Source: Streptomyces sp. SA15
GTDB taxonomy: Bacteria > Actinomycetota > Actinomycetes > Streptomycetales > Streptomycetaceae
Assembly: GCF_002291145.1 (NCBI RefSeq)
Contig: NZ_NTGE01000197.1
Span: 62,001-126,000 of the forward strand
Length of the DNA stretch: 64,000 bases
Reading direction: 5' to 3'
Shown here: positions 34,827 through 43,516 of the stretch, in pieces
Layout: every line of letters starts with the position of its first letter
Numbering within the stretch: position 1 is the first letter of the stretch
Notes under the pieces: generated by a model
Told to the model about the DNA's origin: nothing
The model's database searches: none
What the model saw: the letters and a program-made list of their open reading frames with translations, nothing else
Translations under genes and position numbers: made by a program

Positions 34827-35282
34827 ATGGTCGGTGACACGGATGACGAGATCCAGGAGCGGCGGCGGGGCGGCAACGGCCACCGGGCGGTGCCGCACAC
34901 GGCCGACGTGCGGATCGAGGCGTGGGGTGCGAGCCGGGAGCGCTGCCTGGTGGAAGCGGCGCTGGGGATGGTCGAGTCCTTCGCGGATGTCGCGGCGGTG
35001 CGGCCCACCTCGGTCGAACGCGTCCGGCTTGCGGAGGAGCAGGACGACGACATGCTGACGGCTCTGCTGGACGAGGTCGTCTTCCGCCTCGAAGTGGACG
35101 GCCAGGTGACCGTCGACCTGGAGGCGGACGCGGTCGACGACGGCCTCGACGTACGGCTGGCCCTCGCCGGCCTGGCGGACGTGGACATCATCGGTGCCGT
35201 ACCGAAGGGCGTCTCCTGGCACGGGCTGCGCATCGGGCCGGACCCCTACGGCTGGTCGTGCGCGGTGACCGTGGACGTGTGA
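34827..35282 (+). CDS. Archease-like protein
   Basis: A 151-residue archease-family protein (PHTADVRIEAWGASRERCLVEAALGMVESFADV, LTALLDEVVFRLEVDG, GVSWHGLRIG). Archeases activate the RNA ligase RtcB by promoting its guanylylation and turnover. The rtcB gene lies convergently 48 bases downstream. ATG 34827 is used; an in-frame GTG at 34821 is an alternative, and neither has a strong ribosome-binding site. Confidence 0.88.
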   Translation: MVGDTDDEIQERRRGGNGHRAVPHTADVRIEAWGASRERCLVEAALGMVESFADVAAVRPTSVERVRLAEEQDDDMLTALLDEVVFRLEVDGQVTVDLEADAVDDGLDVRLALAGLADVDIIGAVPKGVSWHGLRIGPDPYGWSCAVTVDV

Positions 35283-35330
35283 GGTACGGGGGTGAGGCAC
35301 CGTACGACCCGCTCGCGACCTATCGCGGCC

Positions 35331-36743
35331 TCAGCCCTTCACCACCCCGAGGGGCACCAGCCGGGCGACCGTGCGGCACAGCCCCGCGCCCTCGCTCGCC
35401 GCGACCACCTCGCCCACATCCTTGTACGCCTCCGGTGTCTCCTCCGACAGCCCGCGCAGCGACCGCGGGCGCACCGCGATTCCCGCCGCTTCCAGCCGGG
35501 CCCGCAGCTCCTTCCCGGTGACCGCGCGTGCGGCCTGGTGACGGCTCAGCACCCGCCCCGCGCCGTGGCAGGTGGAGAAGAACGCGTCACCGCCGGGCAC
35601 TCCGGCCAGGACGTACGAGGCCGTGCCCATCGTTCCCGGGATCAGCACCGGCTGGCCGACCTCTCGCAGGTCCTCGGGCAGGTCCCGATGGCCGGGCGGG
35701 AAGGCGCGGGTGGCTCCCTTGCGGTGCACGCACAGCCTGCGCCGTGCTCCGGCCACCGCGTGGGTCTCGATCTTGGCGAGGTTGTGGGACACGTCGTACA
35801 CCAAGGACAGCCCGGCGCCCGCGCTGCGACGGAAGACCCGACGGGCGGCGTCGGACAGCAGCTGGCGGTTGGCCCGTCCGTAGTTGGCAGCGGCGGCCAT
35901 CGCGCCGAGATACGCCTGTCCCTCGGGTGAGTCGACCGGGGTACAGGCCAGTTGCCGGTCGGGGACGGTGATGCCGTAGCGGGACATGGCGCGGTCCATC
36001 GCCCGGACGTGATCGGTGCAGATCTGGTGGCCGAGGCCGCGTGAACCGCAGTGGATCATCACGCACACCTGGCCGGCGGCGAGCCCGAACGCGGCGGCGG
36101 CCGTCTCGTCGTACACCTCGTCGACGCACTGCACCTCGAGGAAGTGGTTGGCGGACCCCAGGCTGCCCACCTGGCCCAGCCCCCGCTCCCGTGCCCGCCG
36201 GCTCACCTCGGCGACCTCGGCGTCGGCGACCGCCCCGCCGTCCTCGCAGCGGATCAGGTCGCGCTCCTCGCCGTACCCCTCCTGCACGGCGTAGCGGGAG
36301 CCGCCGCGCAGAATGCGCTCCAGCTGTTCCGGGCCGGACGGCTTCCACACCCCGCCGGGGCCCGCGCCGCGCGGGATCGACCGGTCCAGGCCGTCCATGA
36401 CCGCGGGCAGCTCGGGCTCGAGCGCCCGCCGGTCGGTGTCGGCGGCCAGCAGCCGTACCCCGCAGGAGATGTCGAAGCCGACCCCGCCGGGCGAGACGAC
36501 GCCTCCCTGGTTCACGTCGGTCGCGGCGACGCCGCCGATGGGGAAGCCATAGCCCCAGTGGATGTCCGGCATGGCGTACGACGCGCCGACGATCCCCGGC
36601 AGCGTGGCCACGTTGGCCACCTGTTCCAGGGACTTCTCGGCGTCCCTCAGCAGGGCCCGGGACGCGAAGACCACCCCGGGCACCCGCATCGCACCGTGCG
36701 GTTCGATGCGGAAACGGTGGTCGGCTTCCTGGACCAGTTCCAT
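35331..36743 (-). CDS. rtcB: RtcB-type RNA-splicing ligase
   Basis: A 470-residue RtcB protein that joins 2',3'-cyclic phosphate and 5'-OH RNA ends using GTP and Mn2+. Metal and nucleotide residues are present: MPDIHWGYGFPIG, GGVGFDISCGVRL (metal-binding Cys), GSANHFLEV, IHCGSRGLGHQ, VYDVSHNLAKIE, PGTMGTASYVL and the HGAGR motif carrying the guanylylated His. AGGAGG precedes ATG 36743 by five bases. It faces the archease gene convergently rather than sharing an operon. Confidence 0.96.
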   Translation of the reverse strand: MELVQEADHRFRIEPHGAMRVPGVVFASRALLRDAEKSLEQVANVATLPGIVGASYAMPDIHWGYGFPIGGVAATDVNQGGVVSPGGVGFDISCGVRLLAADTDRRALEPELPAVMDGLDRSIPRGAGPGGVWKPSGPEQLERILRGGSRYAVQEGYGEERDLIRCEDGGAVADAEVAEVSRRARERGLGQVGSLGSANHFLEVQCVDEVYDETAAAAFGLAAGQVCVMIHCGSRGLGHQICTDHVRAMDRAMSRYGITVPDRQLACTPVDSPEGQAYLGAMAAAANYGRANRQLLSDAARRVFRRSAGAGLSLVYDVSHNLAKIETHAVAGARRRLCVHRKGATRAFPPGHRDLPEDLREVGQPVLIPGTMGTASYVLAGVPGGDAFFSTCHGAGRVLSRHQAARAVTGKELRARLEAAGIAVRPRSLRGLSEETPEAYKDVGEVVAASEGAGLCRTVARLVPLGVVKG

Positions 36744-36881
36744 CGTGGCCTCCTGCGCCGGGCGTCCACAGGTCCGGGGGTACCCGCGCAGGCACTCGTC
36801 TATCGCCTCTCGGCACCACGTTTGCCCCGAACGCCCTCCGGTCACTCGGCGCGCGTCGGCGAGCCAACGGAGGATCGCCCC

Positions 36882-37673
36882 GTGAAGCGGTACCTGCGCG
36901 TACTCCACCGCGGGTGGGACCGGCTCGGCGCGACCGCCCTCGTCCGGCGCGGCCGCGAACTGGAGCTGATGCACCGGGCCCTGGGGTTCGCCACGCTCGC
37001 TCTGGTCACACTGGCGCCGTTGCTGATCGTGGTGGCCGCCGTCGACCCGCTGGGGCGTGGGGGCTTCGCGTCGTGGCTCGTCGACGGCATGGGGCTGTCC
37101 GGGCAGTCCGCGCGGGTGCTCACGGACATCATCAGCCCACCGCCCCGGGTGGTCGACACCACCAGCGTGTGGGGCGCGGTGGCGCTCGCCGTGTTCGGCG
37201 TGTCCTTCGCCGGGAGCGTGCAGAACGGCTACGAGCGGATCTGGAACCTGCCCTCCGGCCCGTGGCACCGCGTGTGGCGGCAGGCGATCTGGCTGGTCGC
37301 ACTGACCGGGTACGTCTACCAGGAGGTGCAGACCGGCCAAGCCCTGCACGGCCCCGAGCGGATCATGCTGAGCACGGTGACCGGCGTCCTGTTCTTCTGG
37401 TGGGGTCAGCATTTCCTCCTCGGCGGTCAGGTCCGCTGGCGGGACCTGCTGCCGGGCGCGGTCGCCACCATGGTCGGGCTGATCGGCCTGAGAGGCTTCT
37501 CGTACCTCGTCTTCACACCACTCGTCATCAGCAACGCGATCAGTTACGGCACGGTCGGCATCGTCCTCGTCGTCGAGTCGTGGCTCATCGGTGTGGGCTT
37601 CGTCGTCTACGGCGGCGCGATGACCGGCCGCTGGTTCCGCGAGCACCACAGACCGGCGCGGGGCGACAGATGA
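36882..37673 (+). CDS. YihY/BrkB-family inner-membrane protein
   Basis: A 263-residue membrane protein with the YihY/virulence factor BrkB fold: five to six hydrophobic helices, NGYERIWNLPSGPWHRVWRQ between the third and fourth, and QHFLLGGQVRWRDLLPGAV. Members are permease-like proteins of unsettled role. GTG 36882 has GGAGG eight bases upstream. Divergent from rtcB. Confidence 0.88.
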   Translation: MKRYLRVLHRGWDRLGATALVRRGRELELMHRALGFATLALVTLAPLLIVVAAVDPLGRGGFASWLVDGMGLSGQSARVLTDIISPPPRVVDTTSVWGAVALAVFGVSFAGSVQNGYERIWNLPSGPWHRVWRQAIWLVALTGYVYQEVQTGQALHGPERIMLSTVTGVLFFWWGQHFLLGGQVRWRDLLPGAVATMVGLIGLRGFSYLVFTPLVISNAISYGTVGIVLVVESWLIGVGFVVYGGAMTGRWFREHHRPARGDR

Positions 37674-37778
37674 AGAAGGCACGCGGTTGTCTCGCACTCA
37701 ACTGCTGACGACGCCCGGGAGCAACTCGCCGGAGCATGGGCGAAGATCGACCGACACGAAGAACCCGAAGAGGCGGCC

Positions 37779-38459
37779 ATGCACGACCGACGAGAACAGC
37801 CGGATCACGCGGACATCGCAGCGGCCCAGCAGCAGCATTGGCAGACGGTCTACGCCCAGCATCCCGAGATGTACGGCATGGAGCCCTCCGAGCCGGCCCG
37901 TCACGCCGCCGAGCTGTTCCGCGCTTCGGGCTGCCACACCGTGCTCGAACTCGGCGCCGGGCACGGCCGCGACGCGCTGTTCTTCGCCCGTCAGGACTTC
38001 ACCGTGTACGCCACCGACTTCAGCGCCGTCGGGCTGGAACAACTCACAGCGGCGGCGCGCCAGGCCGGTGTGGCGGCGCGGGTGACCACGGTCACTCACG
38101 ACGTACGCGATTCGCTGCCGCTGCCGGACGCGTCCGTGGACGCCGTCTTCGCCCACATGCTGCTGTGCATGGCCCTGTCGACCGAGCACATCCACGCGGC
38201 GGTGCGTGAGATCGCCCGCGTCCTGCGCCCCGGCGGCACCCTCGTCTACACCGTCCGCCACACCGGTGACGCCCACTACGGAGCGGGCACCGCACACGGC
38301 GACGACATCTACGAACACGGAGGCTTCGCGGTCCACTTCTTCGACCGGCACCTCGTCGACAGCCTCGCCTCGGGCGACTGGCAGCTGAAGGAAGTGCACG
38401 CCTTCGAGGAGGGCGAACTTCCGCGCCGCCTCTGGCGGGTCACGCAAACACGCCACTGA
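37779..38459 (+). CDS. Class I SAM-dependent methyltransferase
   Basis: A 226-residue methyltransferase. Motif I is LELGAGHGRDALFF (residues ~56-69), motif II the acidic TDFSAVGLEQL, and IARVLRPGGTLVYTVRH the post-motif III strand. The end lacks an obvious specific acceptor site, so the substrate is unknown. Close relatives with the tellurite-resistance TehB pattern use small-molecule acceptors. GAGGCGGCC precedes the ATG. Confidence 0.87.
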   Translation: MHDRREQPDHADIAAAQQQHWQTVYAQHPEMYGMEPSEPARHAAELFRASGCHTVLELGAGHGRDALFFARQDFTVYATDFSAVGLEQLTAAARQAGVAARVTTVTHDVRDSLPLPDASVDAVFAHMLLCMALSTEHIHAAVREIARVLRPGGTLVYTVRHTGDAHYGAGTAHGDDIYEHGGFAVHFFDRHLVDSLASGDWQLKEVHAFEEGELPRRLWRVTQTRH

Positions 38460-38713
38460 GGTCCCCGGAACCAGAGGCGCCATGGCGACGAACGGTGGCG
38501 GCTCAACCGTCGCGAGGGTATGCAGGCCGACGGCAGGGATTGACGGCGGGATTGTCAACAAAAGGCAGGCCGACGAAGCGGGCAGCTACACCACCTTCGG
38601 CATGTCGCTGGGCGCCCTGTCCGCGGCCACGGCACTGGAAGACGCCGCTCCTCAGGGCAGGAACGGACCCCAAACGTCCGAGGGCCCAGCTATCCCCTCC
38701 CCCGGACCGGCCT

Positions 38714-40063
38714 TCACCCTTCCCCCACCCCGGGCACCAGCTCACGGACGCGCACCGGCCGCCCCGTCTCGAAGCACCGGTTCGCCGCGAGGCCGACGGC
38801 CAGGGCGAGGGCGCCGTCGCGTTCGGTGGCCGTCGGGTGGGTCGTCGCGTCGGCGTCCGTCGGCTGCTGCGGGTCCACAGGACCGAAGAGCGCGTCGAGC
38901 ATGCGGGGGTCGCCGCCGCCGTGGGCCTCGTGCGCGGTGACGAGCGGGACCTCCTCCGGTGGCCGCCACAGCGGACGGAGCGTGAGGCGCGCCCCGCCCG
39001 CGTGCTCGGCGGCCGTGTCGCCGTGCAGCGCGCCGCTGTCCGAGGTGATCCGGCTCCGGGGCGGCTGCCAGCGGCTCTCCTCCACCTCCAACTCCAGTCG
39101 GCCCGCACTGCCGTTGAACATCACCCGGTAGCCCTCCCACGGGGAGTAGGCCGTCAGGTGGTACGTCATCGTCGTTCCCCGGGTGTGGCGCACCAGGACC
39201 GCCATGTCGTCCTCGATGGTGACGGGCCCGTCGAAGACGTTGCGGTCACGGACGTAACCGTCGTCCTGCTCGGCGTCCAGATAGAGGGCGCGCAGGGTGT
39301 CGTCGGCCGCGAGGTCCAGGGCGAAGGGGTCGTCGGCGGCCGGGGCGGCGCCGTGGGCGCGGGCGTAGTCCCGGCGCAGTCCATGGCGTTCGCCCGCCTC
39401 GCGGCCGTAGAAGCCGAGCCGTCCGTAGCCGAAGACCTCCTGCGGCTCGTCGGCGAGCCACCAGTTGACCAGGTCGAAGTGGTGGCTCGACTTGTGCACC
39501 ATGAGGCCGCCGCTGTTGTGCTTCTCCCGGTGCCAGCGGCGGAAGTAGTCCGCGCCGTGCCGTACGTCGAGCAGCCACTCGAAGTGGACGGACAGGACCT
39601 CGCCGATCGCGCCGTCGGCGAGCAGGGAGCGGACCTTCTCGTGGACGGGGTTGAAGCGGTAGTTGAAGGCGACCATCAGGGAGTTGCCGGTGTCCCGGAC
39701 CGTGTCGAGGACGCGGGCGCAGCGGTCGGCGTCGACGGTCATCGGTTTCTCGGTGACCACCCGGCAGCCGGCCTTCAGTGCCGGGACGATGTAGCGGTCG
39801 TGCTCGGCGTCGACGGTGGTGACGACGACCTCGTCGATGTCCTCCTCGGCGAGCATCTCGGTGAAGCGCTCGGGCTCCCATACGGAGGCTGCGGGTTCAC
39901 CGGCCGCGGCCAACAGCCGGTTGTGGAAGGCCATCCGGGTGGGGCTCGGATCGCAGAGGGCGGCGACGAGGTGGTCGGGGCGTGCGGCGAGGGCCCGGGT
40001 GAACATCTGGGCGCGGTGACCGGTACCGACGACGGCTGCGCGGTGACGTGGAGCTCTAGTCAT
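38714..40063 (-). CDS. Gfo/Idh/MocA-family sugar oxidoreductase
   Basis: A 449-residue NAD(P)-dependent dehydrogenase. The N-terminal Rossmann part begins HRAAVVGTGHRAQMFTRAL, with the family motif EKPMTVD holding the catalytic Lys of the EKP triad, and a C-terminal alpha/beta domain with HHFDLVNWWL (His and Asp of the substrate site). Likely acts on a sugar or inositol derivative. ATG 40063 is immediately preceded by a LacI-type operator core (40066-40076), so expression is probably sugar-induced. Confidence 0.91.
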   Translation of the reverse strand: MTRAPRHRAAVVGTGHRAQMFTRALAARPDHLVAALCDPSPTRMAFHNRLLAAAGEPAASVWEPERFTEMLAEEDIDEVVVTTVDAEHDRYIVPALKAGCRVVTEKPMTVDADRCARVLDTVRDTGNSLMVAFNYRFNPVHEKVRSLLADGAIGEVLSVHFEWLLDVRHGADYFRRWHREKHNSGGLMVHKSSHHFDLVNWWLADEPQEVFGYGRLGFYGREAGERHGLRRDYARAHGAAPAADDPFALDLAADDTLRALYLDAEQDDGYVRDRNVFDGPVTIEDDMAVLVRHTRGTTMTYHLTAYSPWEGYRVMFNGSAGRLELEVEESRWQPPRSRITSDSGALHGDTAAEHAGGARLTLRPLWRPPEEVPLVTAHEAHGGGDPRMLDALFGPVDPQQPTDADATTHPTATERDGALALAVGLAANRCFETGRPVRVRELVPGVGEG

Positions 40064-40065
40064 GG

Positions 40066-40076
40066 CAAGCGCTTTC
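40066..40076. promoter_or_regulatory. LacI-type operator core before the oxidoreductase gene
   Basis: CAAGCGCTTTC, containing the AAGCGCTT palindrome, sits three bases before the ATG of the oxidoreductase on the opposite strand. The identical 11-mer, reversed, lies at 11886-11896 before the sugar ABC operon. Two operators for one regulator would connect these distant loci. Confidence 0.5.
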
Positions 40077-40266
40077 CCAGCAGGGGAAGCGACTAGTCAT
40101 CGAGCAACTCCTGCTCCAGCGCGGCCAATTGGCTTGATCGCATCGCTCAACCTCGATCACCTCCCGTTCACAAACAACCCACAGAGACGCCTTACCGTCC
40201 TCCGTGGCGCGAGAGGCTCCCGAGACCGACGGGGTGCCTGCGCTCGGGGGTTTGAGGAGAGGACCA

Positions 40267-43038
40267 TTGAGACGTGCCCGGCGAATAAGCGTGACCGCCG
40301 TGGCGGTACTGGCGGCCCTGGCGGGATCGCCCGGACTGGCACACGCCCAACAGCCTGCCGAGACACGGCCGCCCAGCACGACCAACGACATCCGGCTTCC
40401 GCCCGGCTGGCGGATCACCGGCGAGGGCGACGCACGTGAGCTGGTCTGGCGTGCGCCGAAGCCCGTGCCCATGGGGGACGCGCGCGTCGAGTTCCACGCC
40501 GAGGGCCGGCTGCTCGGGCTGCCGAAGCCGGGGAGGGACGGCCGGACGTTCCGGCTGGACCTCGACAAGGCCGGCGAGGCGCAGCTGACGGATCTTCAAG
40601 TGCTCGCCAGTGGCCGCCGGTTGGACGCGAAGGCCGGTGACACCGACAAGCCTCGCGACCGGGCCGCCGCCGAACCGCCGGCTCCGCTGCCGCCGGGCGC
40701 CGTCGACCCCGGCAAGCCCGGCTCGTACCGCACGGTCAGCGGCGGGTACGACCTGGACCCGGTGCGGCTGCCCGGGTTCAAGGCCCCGGTCGAGATGCGC
40801 GCCGAGGTGGTGGCTCCGAAGGGGGCCACCGGCAGCCGCCCGCTCGCGCTCTTCCTGCACGGCCGCCACCCCACCTGTTACAAGCCGGGCACCGAGGACG
40901 TGAACATCGACTGGCCCTGCCCGGCCGGAATGAAGCAGATCCCCAGCCACAAGGGCTACCTGCGCGACCAGAAGCTCCTGGCCTCCCAGGGCTATGTGAC
41001 GGTGTCGATCTCGGCCAACGGCATCAACGGCCAGGACTGGGAGGCGGAGGACGCCGGCGCACAGGCCCGTTCCTCGCTGGTGCGGCAGCACCTGGCCCGC
41101 TGGGCCGGCTGGGCCGCCCACCCGGCCACGGCACCGGCCGTCGTACGCGACGCGCCGAAGACCGATCTGTCCCGCGTCCTGCTGGTCGGTCACTCGCGCG
41201 GCGGCGAGGGCGTGAACCGGGCCGCCATGGACAGCCTCTACCCGCCGCCCGCCGACCAGGACGGCTACCGGGGCCCGGTGCGCTGGAAGGTGCGCGGCAC
41301 CGTGCTCATCGGACCGACCATCTTCGGCCAGAATCCGGTCGCGGACGTCCCGTCGGTGACGATCCTGCCGGGCTGCGACGGTGACGTCTCCGACCTCCAG
41401 GGCGAGGTGTACGTCGACGGGACGCGCGGCGTGAGCCGGGGCACCGCACTGCACAGCGCCGTGTACATGATCGGCGCCAACCACAACTACTTCAACAGCG
41501 AGTGGACCCCGGGCCAGGCCGAGGCGCCCGCCTGGGACGACTTCTGGGACGACGAGGAGCAGCCGGACCCGGTGTGCTCGCCCGGGACCGCGACCCGGCT
41601 GACCGCCGACCAGCAGCACCAGGCCGGCGCCACCTACATCGCCGCGGCGGCCCGGCTGTTCGTCACCGGGGACGACCGGGTGCGCCCGCTGCTCGACGGC
41701 TCGGGCAAGCGGGCCCCCTCGGCGGACCCCGCCCGTGTCCTGACGCACGCCGTGGGCGGCAAGCGGGGCGCCGGGTTCCTGCCCGACGGAAAGGTCACGG
41801 TGACGGGCGGCCGGCTGTGCTCGGCGGTGGACCCCGATCCGGCCGTCTCCTGTCTGGGCTCCGTCACCTCGGGGGCGTCCCCGCACTTCGCGATGTGGGA
41901 CACCGAACGTGAGACCGGTCGCCGTGCGGTGGACCTGCGCTGGTCCGAGCCGGGGGCGGTGACCCGGGTGCGGCCCGCGGCGCCGCTCTCGCTCGCCGGC
42001 GCCGACAGCGTGGCGCTGCGGGTGTTCGTGCCGCCGAACACCACCAAGACCGAACTCGATGTGGCTCTCAGCGACTCCTTCGGCCGCCGCGCCACCCTCG
42101 GCCGGGTCCGCGTCGACGGGCTGCCGGGCAGCGAACGTACGGCCTCGTACTGGGCGCGCGAGGTGCGCGTGCCGCTCACGGCCGCCGTCCGGGCGGGTCT
42201 CGACCTCAAGCACGTCAAGTCCCTCGATCTGACGCCGCGTTCGCGGTCGGGGCAGGCCTGGCTGATGGACGCCTGGGGCTGGCGCCCGGGTACGCCCGCG
42301 GTGAAGGAAGCGGCGCTGCCGCGCGTCGACATCGGCCGCACGACGGTGCTGGAAGGCGACTCCGGCGTCCGTACGTACCGCATTCCGGTCCAGGTGACCG
42401 GGAAGGGCAGCGGCCAGGTCCGCGTCTACGTCATCGACCCGGCCACCGGCGAGGCGAAGGACCGGCTCGTGACGGTGCGGCCCGGCGGGCACGACATCGA
42501 CGTGCCGATGGAGGTGAAGGGCAACACGCGCTACGCGTACGCCACGCAGCACGACATCGCCGTGAAGGCGGTCCGGAACGCGGTCGTCGGTGCGCACCGC
42601 GGTGGGATCTCCGTGGAGGACGACGACCCCAGGCCGACGGTCAGTGTGACACCGGTCGCCGACCGGGTCACCGAGGGGCAGCCGCTGGCCTGGCGGGTGT
42701 CGCTGTCCGAGGCCGCCGACGTGGAGCTGTGGAGCATCTTCGCGGTGACGCCGGTCGCCGAGGGCACGGAACTGTCCACGAAGGACGTCGACCCGGACTG
42801 GCTCATGGAGAACTCCGGCGCCTCACCGGATCCGGAGCGCCCGCTGTCCGAGGTGGAGGGCCTGGCCCTGTGGGCGTCCGTGCCCGCCGGCGAGACCAGC
42901 GGGGACGTGACCCTGCCTACCGTGAAGGACGAGGTGGCCGAGCCGGCCGAGTCCGTGCGCTTCCAGTTCGTCCCCGAGGAGGGCGAGCCGCAGGAGGACG
43001 GTCCGGTGCTGACCGGCACGGTGCTGGACGCGTCGTAG
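40267..43038 (+). CDS. Large secreted alpha/beta hydrolase (serine esterase type)
   Basis: A 923-residue exported protein. The signal peptide (RRARRISVTAVAVLAALAGS, cleavage likely after AHA) directly follows the TTG start at 40267, which has GGAGAGG just upstream; the longer form from GTG 40204 is unlikely. An alpha/beta hydrolase domain spans ~110-560 with HGRHPTCYKPG, the nucleophile elbow GHSRGGEG, and a conserved His candidate in GANHNYFNSEW. The C-terminal ~350 residues are beta-rich with a Calx-beta-like segment (VTEGQPLAWRVSLSEAADVEL). Substrate unknown; possibly a polysaccharide or lipid esterase. Confidence 0.86.
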   Translation: MRRARRISVTAVAVLAALAGSPGLAHAQQPAETRPPSTTNDIRLPPGWRITGEGDARELVWRAPKPVPMGDARVEFHAEGRLLGLPKPGRDGRTFRLDLDKAGEAQLTDLQVLASGRRLDAKAGDTDKPRDRAAAEPPAPLPPGAVDPGKPGSYRTVSGGYDLDPVRLPGFKAPVEMRAEVVAPKGATGSRPLALFLHGRHPTCYKPGTEDVNIDWPCPAGMKQIPSHKGYLRDQKLLASQGYVTVSISANGINGQDWEAEDAGAQARSSLVRQHLARWAGWAAHPATAPAVVRDAPKTDLSRVLLVGHSRGGEGVNRAAMDSLYPPPADQDGYRGPVRWKVRGTVLIGPTIFGQNPVADVPSVTILPGCDGDVSDLQGEVYVDGTRGVSRGTALHSAVYMIGANHNYFNSEWTPGQAEAPAWDDFWDDEEQPDPVCSPGTATRLTADQQHQAGATYIAAAARLFVTGDDRVRPLLDGSGKRAPSADPARVLTHAVGGKRGAGFLPDGKVTVTGGRLCSAVDPDPAVSCLGSVTSGASPHFAMWDTERETGRRAVDLRWSEPGAVTRVRPAAPLSLAGADSVALRVFVPPNTTKTELDVALSDSFGRRATLGRVRVDGLPGSERTASYWAREVRVPLTAAVRAGLDLKHVKSLDLTPRSRSGQAWLMDAWGWRPGTPAVKEAALPRVDIGRTTVLEGDSGVRTYRIPVQVTGKGSGQVRVYVIDPATGEAKDRLVTVRPGGHDIDVPMEVKGNTRYAYATQHDIAVKAVRNAVVGAHRGGISVEDDDPRPTVSVTPVADRVTEGQPLAWRVSLSEAADVELWSIFAVTPVAEGTELSTKDVDPDWLMENSGASPDPERPLSEVEGLALWASVPAGETSGDVTLPTVKDEVAEPAESVRFQFVPEEGEPQEDGPVLTGTVLDAS

Positions 43039-43054
43039 CCCTGGAATGACGCGG

Positions 43055-43079
43055 GGGGCGGGCCTGCGTGGCCCGCCCC
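43055..43079 (+). terminator. Rho-independent-type terminator after the secreted hydrolase
   Basis: A perfect 10-bp stem (GGGGCGGGCC / GGCCCGCCCC) with a five-base loop TGCGT, followed by TCTTGT. It lies 17 bases after the hydrolase stop codon and before the convergent F420/PPOX gene. Confidence 0.75.
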
Positions 43080-43084
43080 TCTTG

Positions 43085-43471
43085 TCATGCTGCGAGTGTC
43101 ACCCGTATGCCGACGGTCCCGTCCACCCCTCTGCGCAGTCGGCTGCCGAGCAGGATGAGGCGGCCGACGATGCCGTACTTGCGGGCGACGAGTTCGCGGT
43201 AGCGGGCAGTGGTCTCCGGGTCGCACAGTTCGGCGATGGCCGGTATCTGGTCACCGGTCGGATTGCCGCGGGCGTCGCAGGGGCCGACAAGGACGTCGGC
43301 GCGCGCCCGGATCCGCTTCACCTTCCAGGAGTCGGCGGCCGTCCACGCGCCGAGCGCGTCGCCGTCGCGCACCACCCACACCGGGGTGGCGACCGGGGTG
43401 CCGTTCCTGCGGTAGCTGGTGATCAACAGGTACTTGCCCGCACCGAGCCCGTCCAGCGACGTGTCATCCAT
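43085..43471 (-). CDS. PPOX-class F420-dependent oxidoreductase-like protein
   Basis: A 128-residue split-barrel protein of the pyridoxamine-phosphate-oxidase-like/F420 family, seen in KYLLITSYRRNGTPVATPVWVV and the strand-turn GDALGAWTAADSWKVKRIRARADVLVGPCD. These bind F420 or flavins and act on small molecules. ATG 43471 is used. It is short and has no accompanying operon genes. Confidence 0.85.
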   Translation of the reverse strand: MDDTSLDGLGAGKYLLITSYRRNGTPVATPVWVVRDGDALGAWTAADSWKVKRIRARADVLVGPCDARGNPTGDQIPAIAELCDPETTARYRELVARKYGIVGRLILLGSRLRRGVDGTVGIRVTLAA

Positions 43472-43516
43472 GGCGGGCAGTCTAAGAGCCCCGAACGGCT
43501 GACATGCGGCCGGTCG

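Noticed and set aside
35284..35305. GTACGG...CCGTAC repeat between archease and RtcB
   Set aside because: The stem is only six base pairs with a purine-rich interior. Too weak to call a terminator.
38460..38713. Short plus-strand frame in the gap after the methyltransferase gene
   Set aside because: The sequence has no family pattern and overlaps the end of the oxidoreductase. I see nothing convincing in this gap.
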